A stretch of DNA of 64,000 bases from Nitrospirota bacterium (GTDB taxonomy: Bacteria > Nitrospirota > UBA9217), in contig JALNZF010000004.1 of the NCBI GenBank assembly GCA_023229435.1, forward strand, positions 62,001 through 126,000, given 5' to 3'. The notes under the pieces were generated by a model. It had not been told where the DNA came from. It worked only from the letters and a program-made list of their open reading frames with translations, and did not search any database. Positions within the stretch are counted from its first letter, which is position 1; each line of letters begins with the position of its first letter. This document shows positions 38,363-46,543 of the stretch, in pieces. Made by a program: the position numbers and the translations under genes.

Positions 38363-39175
38363 GTGAAAAAAATTTACATTATTTCCGATGCCACCGGTCA
38401 GAGCGGTCTGCACATCCTGAGGGCGGCCATCGTGCAGTTCGAACATGCCCGCGCAAAAATGATGGTCTTCCACAATATCGATGCAAAGACCAGACTCAAA
38501 ACGATCCTCGACAAGGCCAGGGAGGACAAGGCCCTTATCGCTTTTACCTTTGTCAGGAAAGAGATGAGGGACTATGCCCACGCATTCTGCCTGAAGAACA
38601 CGATCTACCATCTTGATATTCTGGGCCCGCTCATCAATAATCTCTCCGCCTATCTGCGGCTGGAACCGCTCGAAACCCCGACCCTGCTCAGAAAGGTGGA
38701 TGAACGGTATTTCAAGCGTATTGACGCGATAGACTATACCCTCGGGCACGATGACGGCAGGGGCGCCGAGCGTCTTATGGAAGCTGATATCGTTCTGGTG
38801 GGCCTCTCGCGGACATCCAAGACCCCGACCTCTTTCTACCTGGCCCAGGAGGGCTTCAAGGTCGCAAATGTCCCCATCGTTCCGGGGATCCCCCTGCCGG
38901 AAGAGCTCTTCGAGATCGACCAGCACAAGGTCGTCTGCCTTACCATTGACCCCGAGGTCCTCCAAAAAATAAGGACGGTGCGTCAAAAAAATTCCAGGCT
39001 CAAGCCGGGCTACAGCGAGTTCAAGAAGGTCTTTGCCGAAGTAGAATATGTCTGGGCGCTCATAAAAAAACACCGGAACTGGACAGTCGTCGATACGACG
39101 AACAAATCCATTGAGGAGACCGCGTGGGAGATCGTCCACCATGTTGTCGGAGCCGAACATGACGAATATTATTAG
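38363..39175 (+). CDS. ppsR: PEP synthase regulatory protein (bifunctional kinase/pyrophosphorylase)
   Basis: This 270-residue DUF299 protein phosphorylates and dephosphorylates phosphoenolpyruvate synthase or pyruvate, phosphate dikinase, switching gluconeogenic PEP formation. The start KKIYIISDATGQSG and the P-loop GLSRTSKTPTS (147-157) are diagnostic. A GTG start at 38363 follows AGGAGGAGAAGG. The target dikinase gene is not in the window. A large UPF0182 gene follows 168 bases later. Confidence 0.92.
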   Translation: MKKIYIISDATGQSGLHILRAAIVQFEHARAKMMVFHNIDAKTRLKTILDKAREDKALIAFTFVRKEMRDYAHAFCLKNTIYHLDILGPLINNLSAYLRLEPLETPTLLRKVDERYFKRIDAIDYTLGHDDGRGAERLMEADIVLVGLSRTSKTPTSFYLAQEGFKVANVPIVPGIPLPEELFEIDQHKVVCLTIDPEVLQKIRTVRQKNSRLKPGYSEFKKVFAEVEYVWALIKKHRNWTVVDTTNKSIEETAWEIVHHVVGAEHDEYY

Positions 39176-39343
39176 CATGAAGCAGGTCTCTGCCTCCGGT
39201 TTTGCGCGCGGCTCGTCCCTCGTTCAATGTTTCTTTATGCCCGCACCATCGCTTTCCCTTGCCACAACTGAAAAAATCGGATACAGTTACGAGAGAACAG
39301 CACGAAACGCATTTCATTGACGGGCTCACCAGGAGGCAGGAGA

Positions 39344-42037
39344 ATGAATAATAAAATGCCGGGGAACAAGGTCCTCATCATTGCCGTTGTCTCAGGGATC
39401 ATCCTACTCGCGGGAGCGCGGGGATTTTTTTCCTTCATGGCGGACTGGCGGTTCTTCCGCGAAGTCGGCTATGACGCGGTCTTTCAGAAGACCTTCATGG
39501 CAAAGCTGCTGACCGGGCTCGTGTTCGGCCTGACCGCCTTTCTCATGGTCTTCATCAATCTCTTCATTGCCGGAAAGCGCAAGCTCCCGTCCGGCATGGT
39601 GAACCCCCTCTGGGAAAGCGTGCCGCAATTGCAGAACCTCGACCTGAACCGGCTGATGACCGCGATCTCGCTTCTGGCGGCGCTTCTCGCGTTCGTGTTC
39701 GCCTTCCCGCTCGGCGCGCAATACTGGGAGCAGGCGCTCCTGTTCCTGAACAGCGTGCCCGCGGGCCTCGTTGATCCGCTCTTTGGCAGGGACATCTCGT
39801 TCTTTCTCTTCCACTATCCTTTTCTCGACGCGATGAACATCATGCTGCGCAGCCTGATCGTGATCGCCGCGGTCCTGGCAGCCGCCGTCTATCTTCTCCG
39901 GGGCGGCATTGCGCTCGCGGGCGGGTCCTTCTCCGCCGACCCTTTCATGAAACGTCACCTCGGGATCCTCCTGTCGCTGTTCCTCATCTCCCTCGGGTTC
40001 AGTTTTGCCCTCGACCGCTTTGGCCTGCTCACGACCGAGCACGGGGTCCTGTACGGGGCCTCGTACACTGATGTGCATGTGCGGCTGACCATGCTCGCGG
40101 TCATGGCCGTGCTCGCGGTTGCCGCAGCGATCGTTATCCCTTTTGTTACCGCGCGCCGCTCCCTTGCCATTCCGCTCATCACGCTCGTTGTGCTTGCCGG
40201 CGCGTACGTCCTGGGGCTGAAGGTCTATCCTTCGACGATCCAGAGCTTTCAGGTCTCGCCGAACGAGAGCGTGCTCGAGCTGCCTTTCATCGCCGACCAT
40301 ATCAAGTTCACCCGCTTCGGTTACGACCTGGAAAATATTGAGCTCCAGCCCTTTGCCGCGAACAAACAGCTTGCCTTCACCGATATCCGGAAGAACCTGT
40401 CCACGATACGGAACATCCGGCTCTGGGACGAGGAACCGCTGCTCAAGACCTACAGCCAGCTGCAGCAGATCCGGACCTACTACCACTTCCGTGACGTGGA
40501 CAATGATCGTTACAGCGTCAACGGCAGTTATCTGCAGGTCATGCTGTCGCCCCGGGAGCTCTCCTATGCCGATCTGCCGAACAAGTCCTGGATCAACGAG
40601 CGGCTTGTTTTCACGCATGGTTTCGGACTGGCTCTGGGGCCGGTGAGCGGGATCACGAAGGAAGGCCTGCCGGAGTTCTTCATCAAGGACATCCCGCCTG
40701 TCACGAGTGCGGGGCCGCAGGTGAAGCGTCCCGAGATCTACTATGGCGAAAGCCCGAACGACTACGTGATCGTGAATACGAAGACCAGGGAGTTCAGCTA
40801 TCCCACGACGAAAGAGAACGTCTATACCGTCTACGCGGGCAGCGGGGGGGTCCGGCTCACCTCGATCCTGTCGCGGCTGCTCTATGCCGCCTACTTCGGA
40901 AACTTCAATATCTTCCTGTCGAGCGATGTGACGAACGAAAGCCGGATCCTCTATAACCGCTCGATCATGAAGCGGGTGACGGAGATTGCGCCGTTCCTCT
41001 CCTTTGATCCCGATCCCTACATGGTCATCGCTGACAACGGACGGTTGTCCTGGATCATCGATGCCTACACCCGGAGCGGCAACCTTCCCTATTCGAAACC
41101 ACTCGCCGGAGGGACCAACTATATCCGCAACTCGATCAAGGTGGTCGTGGACGCCTACGACGGGAGCGTTGTGTTCTATGTGGTGGACCAGAAGGACATC
41201 CTTGCGAAGACCTATGCCGCGGTCTTCCCGACCCTGTTCAGGCCCGTCACCGAGATGCCGCCGGACCTCAGACGCCACATCCGGTACCCGCGGGCGCTGC
41301 TCCAGATCCAGGCGCAGATGTTCAAGACCTTTCACATGACGGATCCCGCGGTGTTCTACAACAAGGAGGACCTCTGGGAGGTCCCGTCGTACCGCCAAAA
41401 GACCATGGACCCCTATTACCTCATCACGAAGCTCCCCGGGCACCAGGCGGAAGAGTTCATCCTGCTCCTGCCCTTCACGCCGTCGAAGCGGGACAATCTG
41501 GCGGCCTGGATGGCGGCGCGATGCGACGGCGAGAACTACGGAAAGGTCATCGTCTATACCTTCCCGAGGGACCGCTTGATCTTCGGGCCCCGCCAGATCG
41601 ACGCCCGCATAGACCAGGACGCCTATATCTCGCAGCAGCTCACGCTTTGGGGCCAGCGCGGCTCAGATGTGATCCGCGGGAGCCTCCTGATCATCCCCAT
41701 CGAGGACTCGCTCATCTATGTCCAGCCGCTCTACCTGGTGGCCACGGACAAGGGGGGGCTGCCGGAACTTCGCCGGGTCATTGTTGCCTACGGGAACGAC
41801 GTGGTCATGGAAGAGACGCTTGAGGCGGCGATCCAGCATTTGTTCAGCGGCAGCCTGCCCAGCATGCGGATGATGGAGACCGCCGGGGCGGCGGTCACGC
41901 TGCAACCCAGGGAACTGGGTTCCCGGGCCATGGAACAGCTGCGCAAGGCGCGGGAAGCGCTCCGGAAAGAGGACTGGACCGGGTACGGCAAGTACCTGAA
42001 GGAGCTGGAAGAGACCCTCCGGCAGATGACGAAGTAA
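39344..42037 (+). CDS. UPF0182 family membrane protein
   Basis: This is an 897-residue UPF0182 protein of unknown function. About seven membrane segments occupy residues 10-310, and a large soluble, probably extracytoplasmic domain follows. Characteristic segments include FFSFMADWRFFREVGYDAVF, YQVSPNE-like QSFQVSPNE, RNIRLWDEEPLLKTYSQLQQIRTYY-type blocks (about residue 375) and DPYYLITKLPG. Full length fits the family (about 900). The ATG at 39344 is preceded by AGGAGGCAGGAGA. No neighbour explains its role. Confidence 0.92.
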   Translation: MNNKMPGNKVLIIAVVSGIILLAGARGFFSFMADWRFFREVGYDAVFQKTFMAKLLTGLVFGLTAFLMVFINLFIAGKRKLPSGMVNPLWESVPQLQNLDLNRLMTAISLLAALLAFVFAFPLGAQYWEQALLFLNSVPAGLVDPLFGRDISFFLFHYPFLDAMNIMLRSLIVIAAVLAAAVYLLRGGIALAGGSFSADPFMKRHLGILLSLFLISLGFSFALDRFGLLTTEHGVLYGASYTDVHVRLTMLAVMAVLAVAAAIVIPFVTARRSLAIPLITLVVLAGAYVLGLKVYPSTIQSFQVSPNESVLELPFIADHIKFTRFGYDLENIELQPFAANKQLAFTDIRKNLSTIRNIRLWDEEPLLKTYSQLQQIRTYYHFRDVDNDRYSVNGSYLQVMLSPRELSYADLPNKSWINERLVFTHGFGLALGPVSGITKEGLPEFFIKDIPPVTSAGPQVKRPEIYYGESPNDYVIVNTKTREFSYPTTKENVYTVYAGSGGVRLTSILSRLLYAAYFGNFNIFLSSDVTNESRILYNRSIMKRVTEIAPFLSFDPDPYMVIADNGRLSWIIDAYTRSGNLPYSKPLAGGTNYIRNSIKVVVDAYDGSVVFYVVDQKDILAKTYAAVFPTLFRPVTEMPPDLRRHIRYPRALLQIQAQMFKTFHMTDPAVFYNKEDLWEVPSYRQKTMDPYYLITKLPGHQAEEFILLLPFTPSKRDNLAAWMAARCDGENYGKVIVYTFPRDRLIFGPRQIDARIDQDAYISQQLTLWGQRGSDVIRGSLLIIPIEDSLIYVQPLYLVATDKGGLPELRRVIVAYGNDVVMEETLEAAIQHLFSGSLPSMRMMETAGAAVTLQPRELGSRAMEQLRKAREALRKEDWTGYGKYLKELEETLRQMTK

Positions 42038-42308
42038 GGTCTTGCATTGGATGGATGCGATGGATCTTCTCGGGAGAAATGGGGAAGGAAGCTCAGGTCG
42101 AAATATTGTCCGCAGATTACGCAGATTTCACAGATTAAATCGGATCTGAATTGTATTTTTTGAAATCTGCGGATAAAATGATTTTTCTCTGGTGTAATAC
42201 CCTTCTGGGTACAGATGTGCTGAGTAGTTACTCGATTTTTTCTCAGTGTTCTCTGTGGTTAAGTTTTGCAGCTTCATTTTTCATTCTCTTTTTCATGAAA
42301 ATTTGACA
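42038..42308. other. gene-free stretch with palindromic repeat
   Basis: No gene seen. CCGCAGATTACGCAGATTTC (42110-42129) and TGAAATCTGCGG (42161-42172) are complementary arms of a common dispersed repeat. TCTCAGTGTTCTCTGTGGTT at 42241-42260 is a half-copy of the ACCACTGAGG element. Confidence 0.55.
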
Positions 42309-43256
42309 CTATCCCGCTCCAGCAAGCAATCTTCCAATAAGCGCCGGCACGATCGTCATTCCCCGCGTTCGCAGCCAGGTCTGAGCATCCACAAGCTGAT
42401 CAAGATAAAAGTGTTTGGGGACGGCGTGGCTGCTGATGATGATCAGGAAGGCAAGAAAGAGCAGGAGAAAGATGGTTGACCTGATCTGGGGAATGACGCC
42501 CCCCACCAGACCGTGCGTCCGGCGACGGTAGTTCGCACACTTGATCCTCTCGGAGAGCGGCTCTTTTTTAAAGTCATCGAGGCTTACTTTGAGAGCGTCA
42601 AAACTGCCGAAGATCCAGAGAAGTGGTATCAGAGGGGCAAACAGCACCATGAGCGTGAAGATCCCTTCAATCGTTGTACGGGCTGCTGAGGCCTCAAGGG
42701 AAGGCCAGGCCAGCAGGGTGACCGGGATCGAAACAACGGAGAAGAGGCTGAATATAGAACAGCAGGTAAAGATACTGCCTTTGACCGGTTGTCCGTTCAG
42801 ATGCTGTCCCCAGCCGGGAATAAGCAAAGAACAGAGAACGGGATACACGCGGCCTGGTACTTCCGTAAAAGGCGTTTTTCTTGCCCGGACCGCCGTATGA
42901 TATGCATCGCCGGCGTTGTAATTCCAGAAGACCAAAACACAGAAAAGCAGAATCTCAGCGGCCATGAAAATGACCAGGCTGGAAATGCCGTACGAGCGGA
43001 GCGCGTGGAAAAGAGGTTTCCCGTACACGAGGGAAAGAACAACGCCTGTGTACGAAAGCAGCATGGAGAAAAGGAACCACAGCCCTTTCTCTTTCTGACC
43101 GTTGTAGATCTGCCCCGCTCCCCAGAAAAACAGGGAAAGCGTATACGCCGCTGCAGGATTCTTTTCTGCAGGAGGGGGTGATTCATGGGTGATACGCATT
43201 GTTTCCTGAGACGGAAGATACTCATCAGGATCCTCTATTACCCAGATTTTTTCCAT
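42309..43256 (-). CDS. multi-pass membrane protein with two TM2-like motifs
   Basis: This 315-residue membrane protein has about eight hydrophobic segments. Two TM2-like hairpins are visible: FFWGAGQIYNGQKEKGLWFL (about residues 45-64) and LIPGWGQHLNGQPVKGSIFT (about 155-174). The N-terminal 35 residues are acidic and soluble. The function is unknown. The ATG at 43256 follows AAAGGAGCG; an upstream start at 43319 would add 21 residues. It is divergent from the left copy of the 204-base repeat, so in an island-free ancestor it was probably the upstream neighbour of nrdJ. Confidence 0.75.
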   Translation of the reverse strand: MEKIWVIEDPDEYLPSQETMRITHESPPPAEKNPAAAYTLSLFFWGAGQIYNGQKEKGLWFLFSMLLSYTGVVLSLVYGKPLFHALRSYGISSLVIFMAAEILLFCVLVFWNYNAGDAYHTAVRARKTPFTEVPGRVYPVLCSLLIPGWGQHLNGQPVKGSIFTCCSIFSLFSVVSIPVTLLAWPSLEASAARTTIEGIFTLMVLFAPLIPLLWIFGSFDALKVSLDDFKKEPLSERIKCANYRRRTHGLVGGVIPQIRSTIFLLLFLAFLIIISSHAVPKHFYLDQLVDAQTWLRTRGMTIVPALIGRLLAGAG

Positions 43257-43365
43257 ACCTTCGCTCCTTTCCGATGCTGTTGTGAATTCCTTTACGTAGT
43301 ATATGCAAATATTCTTCACATTTTGGTGATGGCGCTCACAATAACGGGACGGGGAACTTCATTAA

Positions 43366-43570
43366 ATTTCGGGCGCCGAAAAAGGGATGAAATCGCTCCC
43401 TATCAATCGGGACCGCATCCAGAGCGGGGTTTGATAAATGTATTTTTTTTGTGATTTTTTTAGCTATGTTTCATGCCCTTGCAATGAACCTTGATTTATT
43501 AAACCCGCATGTAAATTGACTAAATGTAGTGATAATTTGAGCTTGACTCCACAAGATGTTGTAGTATGAT
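43366..43570 (+). repeat. 204-base direct repeat, left copy
   Basis: This segment matches 56315-56519 over its whole length, with scattered substitutions and a few short indels. The longest identical parts include CTCCCTATCAATCGGGACCG with its continuation, and the run from GCAATGAACCTTGATTTATT to TAAATGTAGTGAT. Together the copies bracket the defence genes. Confidence 0.9.
43517..43570 (+). promoter_or_regulatory. NrdR-type promoter, left (decayed) copy
   Basis: TTGACT (43543-43548) and TATGAT (43565-43570) are separated by 16 bases that form the box CCACAAGATGTTGTAG. A second box TGACTAAATGTAGTGA lies at 43517-43532, exactly 32 bases upstream. Compared with the right copy, the palindrome has lost one match (GTAG for GTGG) and the -10 is weaker. 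Confidence 0.65.
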
Positions 43571-43625
43571 GTACATGTCTTGAAAGTGGCATAACGCTGT
43601 TTTAGATATTTGTATAAATATTGGA

Positions 43626-43652
43626 AGGGCGGCCCAAATCAAGGGTCGCCCC
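43626..43652 (+). terminator. leader hairpin, possible attenuator
   Basis: GGGCGGCCC pairs with GGGTCGCCC (one wobble) around AAATCAA, followed by CCTTTGTCGTTTTC. It lies between the left NrdR-type promoter and the first island gene. A hairpin occurs at a similar place in the nrdJ leader. Confidence 0.45.
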
Positions 43653-43701
43653 TTTGTCGTTTTCATGCAAAGGTCGCAAAGATGAGATAAGGAGGTCTAT
43701 C

Positions 43702-43905
43702 ATGCCAAAGTACACGAGGAATTCGGGGAAGGACTGGTCGAATACAGACCGCAGGGAACTGAGCAAACTGGCGAATGAGAATACACCAACCCGCGTTATC
43801 GGATTGAAGCTTGGACGGACAGAGGCTGCGGTAAGAACCAGGGCGAGTTCGGAGGGCGTTTCTCTGAAGCCGACTAATCAGTCGCCGTATAACAGAAAGC
43901 ATTAA
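43702..43905 (+). CDS. small SANT/Myb-like DNA-binding protein
   Basis: This is a 67-residue basic protein: WSNTDRRELSKLANENTPTR followed by VIGLKLGRTEAAVRTRASSEG, a Myb/SANT-like helix-turn-helix arrangement found in many small bacterial proteins (often ending LKPTNQSPY as here). It probably binds DNA. The ATG at 43702 follows AAGGAGG; a frame continuing upstream to 43621 crosses the leader hairpin and is not coding. It is the first gene after the left NrdR-type promoter. Confidence 0.75.
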   Translation: MPKYTRNSGKDWSNTDRRELSKLANENTPTRVIGLKLGRTEAAVRTRASSEGVSLKPTNQSPYNRKH

Positions 43906-44000
43906 CCCTTCATCGGCGACCGGTTTCGCACAAAAAACACTTTCCGTTTCGTATTTTGCCACAGATGTGCCTTCTGTGACGCTACAAGGAGAGGCTTGAA

Positions 44001-44315
44001 ATGATTACTATTCGTATAGGAGAAAGTGTACGGAGTCTTGAGGACGACAAAAGCCTTGATGAAAGTTGGATAAACCAACAGATCAACCGACGGCGCGCTG
44101 ACAACCAGCCTGTGTGTGTTCAAATATCCATCAAGGAAAACCCTTTGAACATGGCTCTTTCTTCGTCAGGCTGCCCAAGTAGAGGCGGTGGAAGGCCACC
44201 AAATCAGCATGAGCAGCAGATATTTGACCTCTGGGAAAAAGTAGGCATGAGCAAATCAGAGTTTCATGGCGGCAATTTGGTTGCGTTTCTTAAACAACTG
44301 AGTAGCTTAATATAA
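44001..44315 (+). CDS. hypothetical protein upstream of the TIR gene
   Basis: This 104-residue protein was not recognised. It begins MITIRIGESVRSL, has a Gly/Pro-rich centre (SRGGGRPPNQHEQQIF) and a C-terminal helical segment with SEFHGGNLVAFLKQLS. There is no signal peptide or membrane segment. AAGGAGAGG precedes the ATG. It ends 5 bases before the TIR gene, so the two are almost certainly co-expressed and may act together. Confidence 0.65.
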   Translation: MITIRIGESVRSLEDDKSLDESWINQQINRRRADNQPVCVQISIKENPLNMALSSSGCPSRGGGRPPNQHEQQIFDLWEKVGMSKSEFHGGNLVAFLKQLSSLI

Positions 44316-44320
44316 ATTAT

Positions 44321-45286
44321 ATGACGACAGTATTTTTTTCATATTCACACAAGGATGATGCCCTCCGGGATGAGATGGAAATCCATCTTTCCGCACTGAA
44401 GCGTCAAGGCTTGATTGACACGTGGCACGATCGCAGAATCGGAGCGGGAGAAGAAATAGATCATGTTATCAGTGAACATCTGGAAAAGGCTGACATCATT
44501 CTTCTCTTGGTTAGCCCCTATTTTATTGCATCTGACTATTGCTATGATGTTGAAATGAAAAGGGCTATCGAACGACAAAAGGCCGGAGAAGCTCGGGTGC
44601 TCCCGGTAATTCTCCATCCTTGTGATTGGCACAGCCTGCCGTTTGGAAAACTGATGGCGACCCCGACAGATGGAAAGCCTGTCTCCATGTTTCCGAATCA
44701 ACATGCTGCTTTTCTTGAGATTTCCCAGGCTATTCGAAAAGCTGCGGAAGAGGTAAATGCCAAGTCCTATGGCGGGAGTTCTGCAAAGTCCACTGTACAA
44801 GTAGCACCCGACAGGAAGGTTGACTCAGAGCCTCAGATAAGATCGAGCAATCTGAGGGTAAAGAAAAAGTATGCCGACATTGAGAAGGACCGATTCTTAA
44901 ATGATGCATTCGAATACATCGCGAAATATTTTGAAGGATCGCTTTCGGAACTGCGGTCGAGAAACAATGACGTTGAATCAGATTTCCGTCGTATAGATGC
45001 AAATCATTTTGTTGCTGCCGTCTATATGAATGGTTCTGAAACCAGCCGATGCAAGATTTGGCTGGCTGATAGAAGAAGTTTTCCGGGGGGGATTGCTTAC
45101 TCAGTGGGGAATTCACCCGGTGATAGCAGCTACAACGAGTCAATTTCTGTAGACGATGACGGATATATATTGTTTCTTAAACCCCTTGGCATGGCGTTTC
45201 GCGGACGCGTTGAAAATGAAAAGATGGGCTTTGAAGGTGCGGCTGAGTACTTATGGGGGATGTTCATAGAGCCATTGCAACGATAA
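44321..45286 (+). CDS. TIR domain protein, probable NADase effector
   Basis: This is a 321-residue protein with an N-terminal TIR domain (1-145). VFFSYSHKDDALRDEMEIHL is the first strand and helix, and SDYCYDVEMKRAIE carries the candidate catalytic Glu78. Bacterial TIR proteins in defence systems hydrolyse NAD+ or make cyclic ADP-ribose signals. Residues about 170-321 form a separate domain (KKKYADIEKDRFLNDAFEYI to AAEYLWGMFIE) with no recognised family, probably the sensor or ligand-binding part. No ThsA-like or SIR2 partner is present, so this is not canonical Thoeris. The preceding 104-residue gene is the likely partner. Confidence 0.85.
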   Translation: MTTVFFSYSHKDDALRDEMEIHLSALKRQGLIDTWHDRRIGAGEEIDHVISEHLEKADIILLLVSPYFIASDYCYDVEMKRAIERQKAGEARVLPVILHPCDWHSLPFGKLMATPTDGKPVSMFPNQHAAFLEISQAIRKAAEEVNAKSYGGSSAKSTVQVAPDRKVDSEPQIRSSNLRVKKKYADIEKDRFLNDAFEYIAKYFEGSLSELRSRNNDVESDFRRIDANHFVAAVYMNGSETSRCKIWLADRRSFPGGIAYSVGNSPGDSSYNESISVDDDGYILFLKPLGMAFRGRVENEKMGFEGAAEYLWGMFIEPLQR

Positions 45287-45747
45287 CAATTAATGAAAGG
45301 AATGAAAAGAGCAGCTGGTGAATGCTATCACTCCCCCGGCGTAGTCGTCGGCAGACTTTAACACGATAAGGCCATTCATTTCAGCAAGGCCAACAGCCTT
45401 AAGACGAGCTTTCAGTTTGCGGAGCCATAAACGTCGGTCACTCCCCTATAATGAAAAAATGAAGGTGGAGAATGGCAATGACAGGGGCGGCAGGAGATTA
45501 AAACTGATATTTCAAGACCTGTCCCCAAATGCTTTTGATATCTTTATCTACCTAACCTATCTTAGCGAGGAATATAAGTTTAACTTGCTGGCAGAGGTGG
45601 AGAATAAGATCGCGGTGAACGAAGCGAAGTATCCGGTGGAGAAGGCAAAAGGATCGAGCAGGAAGTATATAAATTTATAAGGATTGCTGGGCGCACGACT
45701 GGCAATGTGAAAGAAGTTATCCCAAATGCCCTTATCGGAGGCGGACT
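45287..45747. other. poorly conserved gap with possible gene remnants
   Basis: On the minus strand, codons across about 45330-45430 read as a plausible helical peptide (LRKLKARLKAVGLAEMNG) without start. On the plus strand 45690-45740 reads TTGNVKEVIPNAL, similar to the start of translation factor IF-1. These look like decayed fragments; nothing intact was found except the weak candidate at 45459-45680. Confidence 0.35.
45459..45680 (+). CDS. doubtful small hypothetical protein
   Basis: This 73-residue frame begins MKVENGNDRGGRRLKL and ends in a Lys-rich segment. A TATAAT lies at 45447-45452, too close for its own promoter. No ribosome-binding site and no family were recognised. It may be a remnant. 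Confidence 0.25.
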   Translation: MKVENGNDRGGRRLKLIFQDLSPNAFDIFIYLTYLSEEYKFNLLAEVENKIAVNEAKYPVEKAKGSSRKYINL

Positions 45748-46515
45748 ATGCCTGAGAAAAAATGTTTTGTCATAACGCCAATCGGAATAGACAATAGTGA
45801 AATAAGGGATCATTCTGATAAATTGTTGAAACATATAATACAACCGATTGTTGATAACCTTGGATATAATGAACCGATTCGAGCCGATAAAATAACTACC
45901 CCAGGCATAATTACTATGCAGATAATAGAGCATCTAGTCAACGATGATCTCGTCATTGCTGATTTAACAGGCGGCAACCCTAACGTCTTTTATGAACTCG
46001 CAATACGCCATATTACTAAAAAACCTATTGTGCAATTAATTAAGCATGGTGATCATATACCATTTGATGTCACCGTAATAAGAACTATTGAATTTGATCT
46101 TAAGGATCTTGATAACGTTGAACAATGTAAAAAAATGCTTGAAGATCAGATTCGTGAAGCAGAAAAAAATCCAACTATGATAAGCAGCCTGATTCCGGCA
46201 ACGCTTGATTTAATAGAGCCGTATAAAGCATCCAAGCCTTTGGAAAAAAAGATGGAAGACATGATCGGAATTCTCCTTAAAATTTTACCGATTCAACTAG
46301 ACATGCATAAGGATATAAGAGAAGTACTTGATAGATATAAAAGTGGCGGACAACTTATGCCTGGATTGCTTGGAGCTTACGATTGGGATCAGATGCGGAA
46401 AAACATGTTAGGAAAGGCACTTGCCGAAGGTGGACCGTGGGGCGCACAGAAGTCAAGTCAGATGCAAACTGACGTCTCAGGGGGGACACCTCCGGGCAAT
46501 GAACCAAAAAAATAA
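45748..46515 (+). CDS. nucleoside 2-deoxyribosyltransferase-like protein
   Basis: This is a 255-residue protein with the fold of nucleoside 2-deoxyribosyltransferases and related nucleotide-processing domains. CFVITPIG (6-13), TPGIITMQIIEHLVNDDLVI (51-70) and ADLTGGNPNVFYELAIRH (71-88) are the family core, with Glu83 as candidate catalytic residue. Related domains occur as effectors or nucleotide sensors in anti-phage systems. The C-terminal 90 residues are less conserved and end in a Gly/Pro-rich tail. It starts 28 bases before the SNF2 gene ends its leader and is on the same strand, probably one transcript. Confidence 0.75.
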   Translation: MPEKKCFVITPIGIDNSEIRDHSDKLLKHIIQPIVDNLGYNEPIRADKITTPGIITMQIIEHLVNDDLVIADLTGGNPNVFYELAIRHITKKPIVQLIKHGDHIPFDVTVIRTIEFDLKDLDNVEQCKKMLEDQIREAEKNPTMISSLIPATLDLIEPYKASKPLEKKMEDMIGILLKILPIQLDMHKDIREVLDRYKSGGQLMPGLLGAYDWDQMRKNMLGKALAEGGPWGAQKSSQMQTDVSGGTPPGNEPKK

Positions 46516-46543
46516 AAACCAGAGGAAAGATTAAGATTGGAAG

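Noticed and set aside
39404..41443. 679-codon open frame on the minus strand inside the UPF0182 gene
   Set aside because: The plus-strand gene is a clear full-length family member; the antisense product has low-complexity charged composition.
43366..43570. tRNA or tmRNA fragment serving as island attachment site
   Set aside because: No tRNA-like arms or CCA end could be folded from the repeat; it contains promoter and operator elements instead.
44321..46515. Canonical Thoeris system
   Set aside because: A TIR protein is present but no ThsA-like (SIR2/SLOG) partner; the NDT-like protein is a different fold member.
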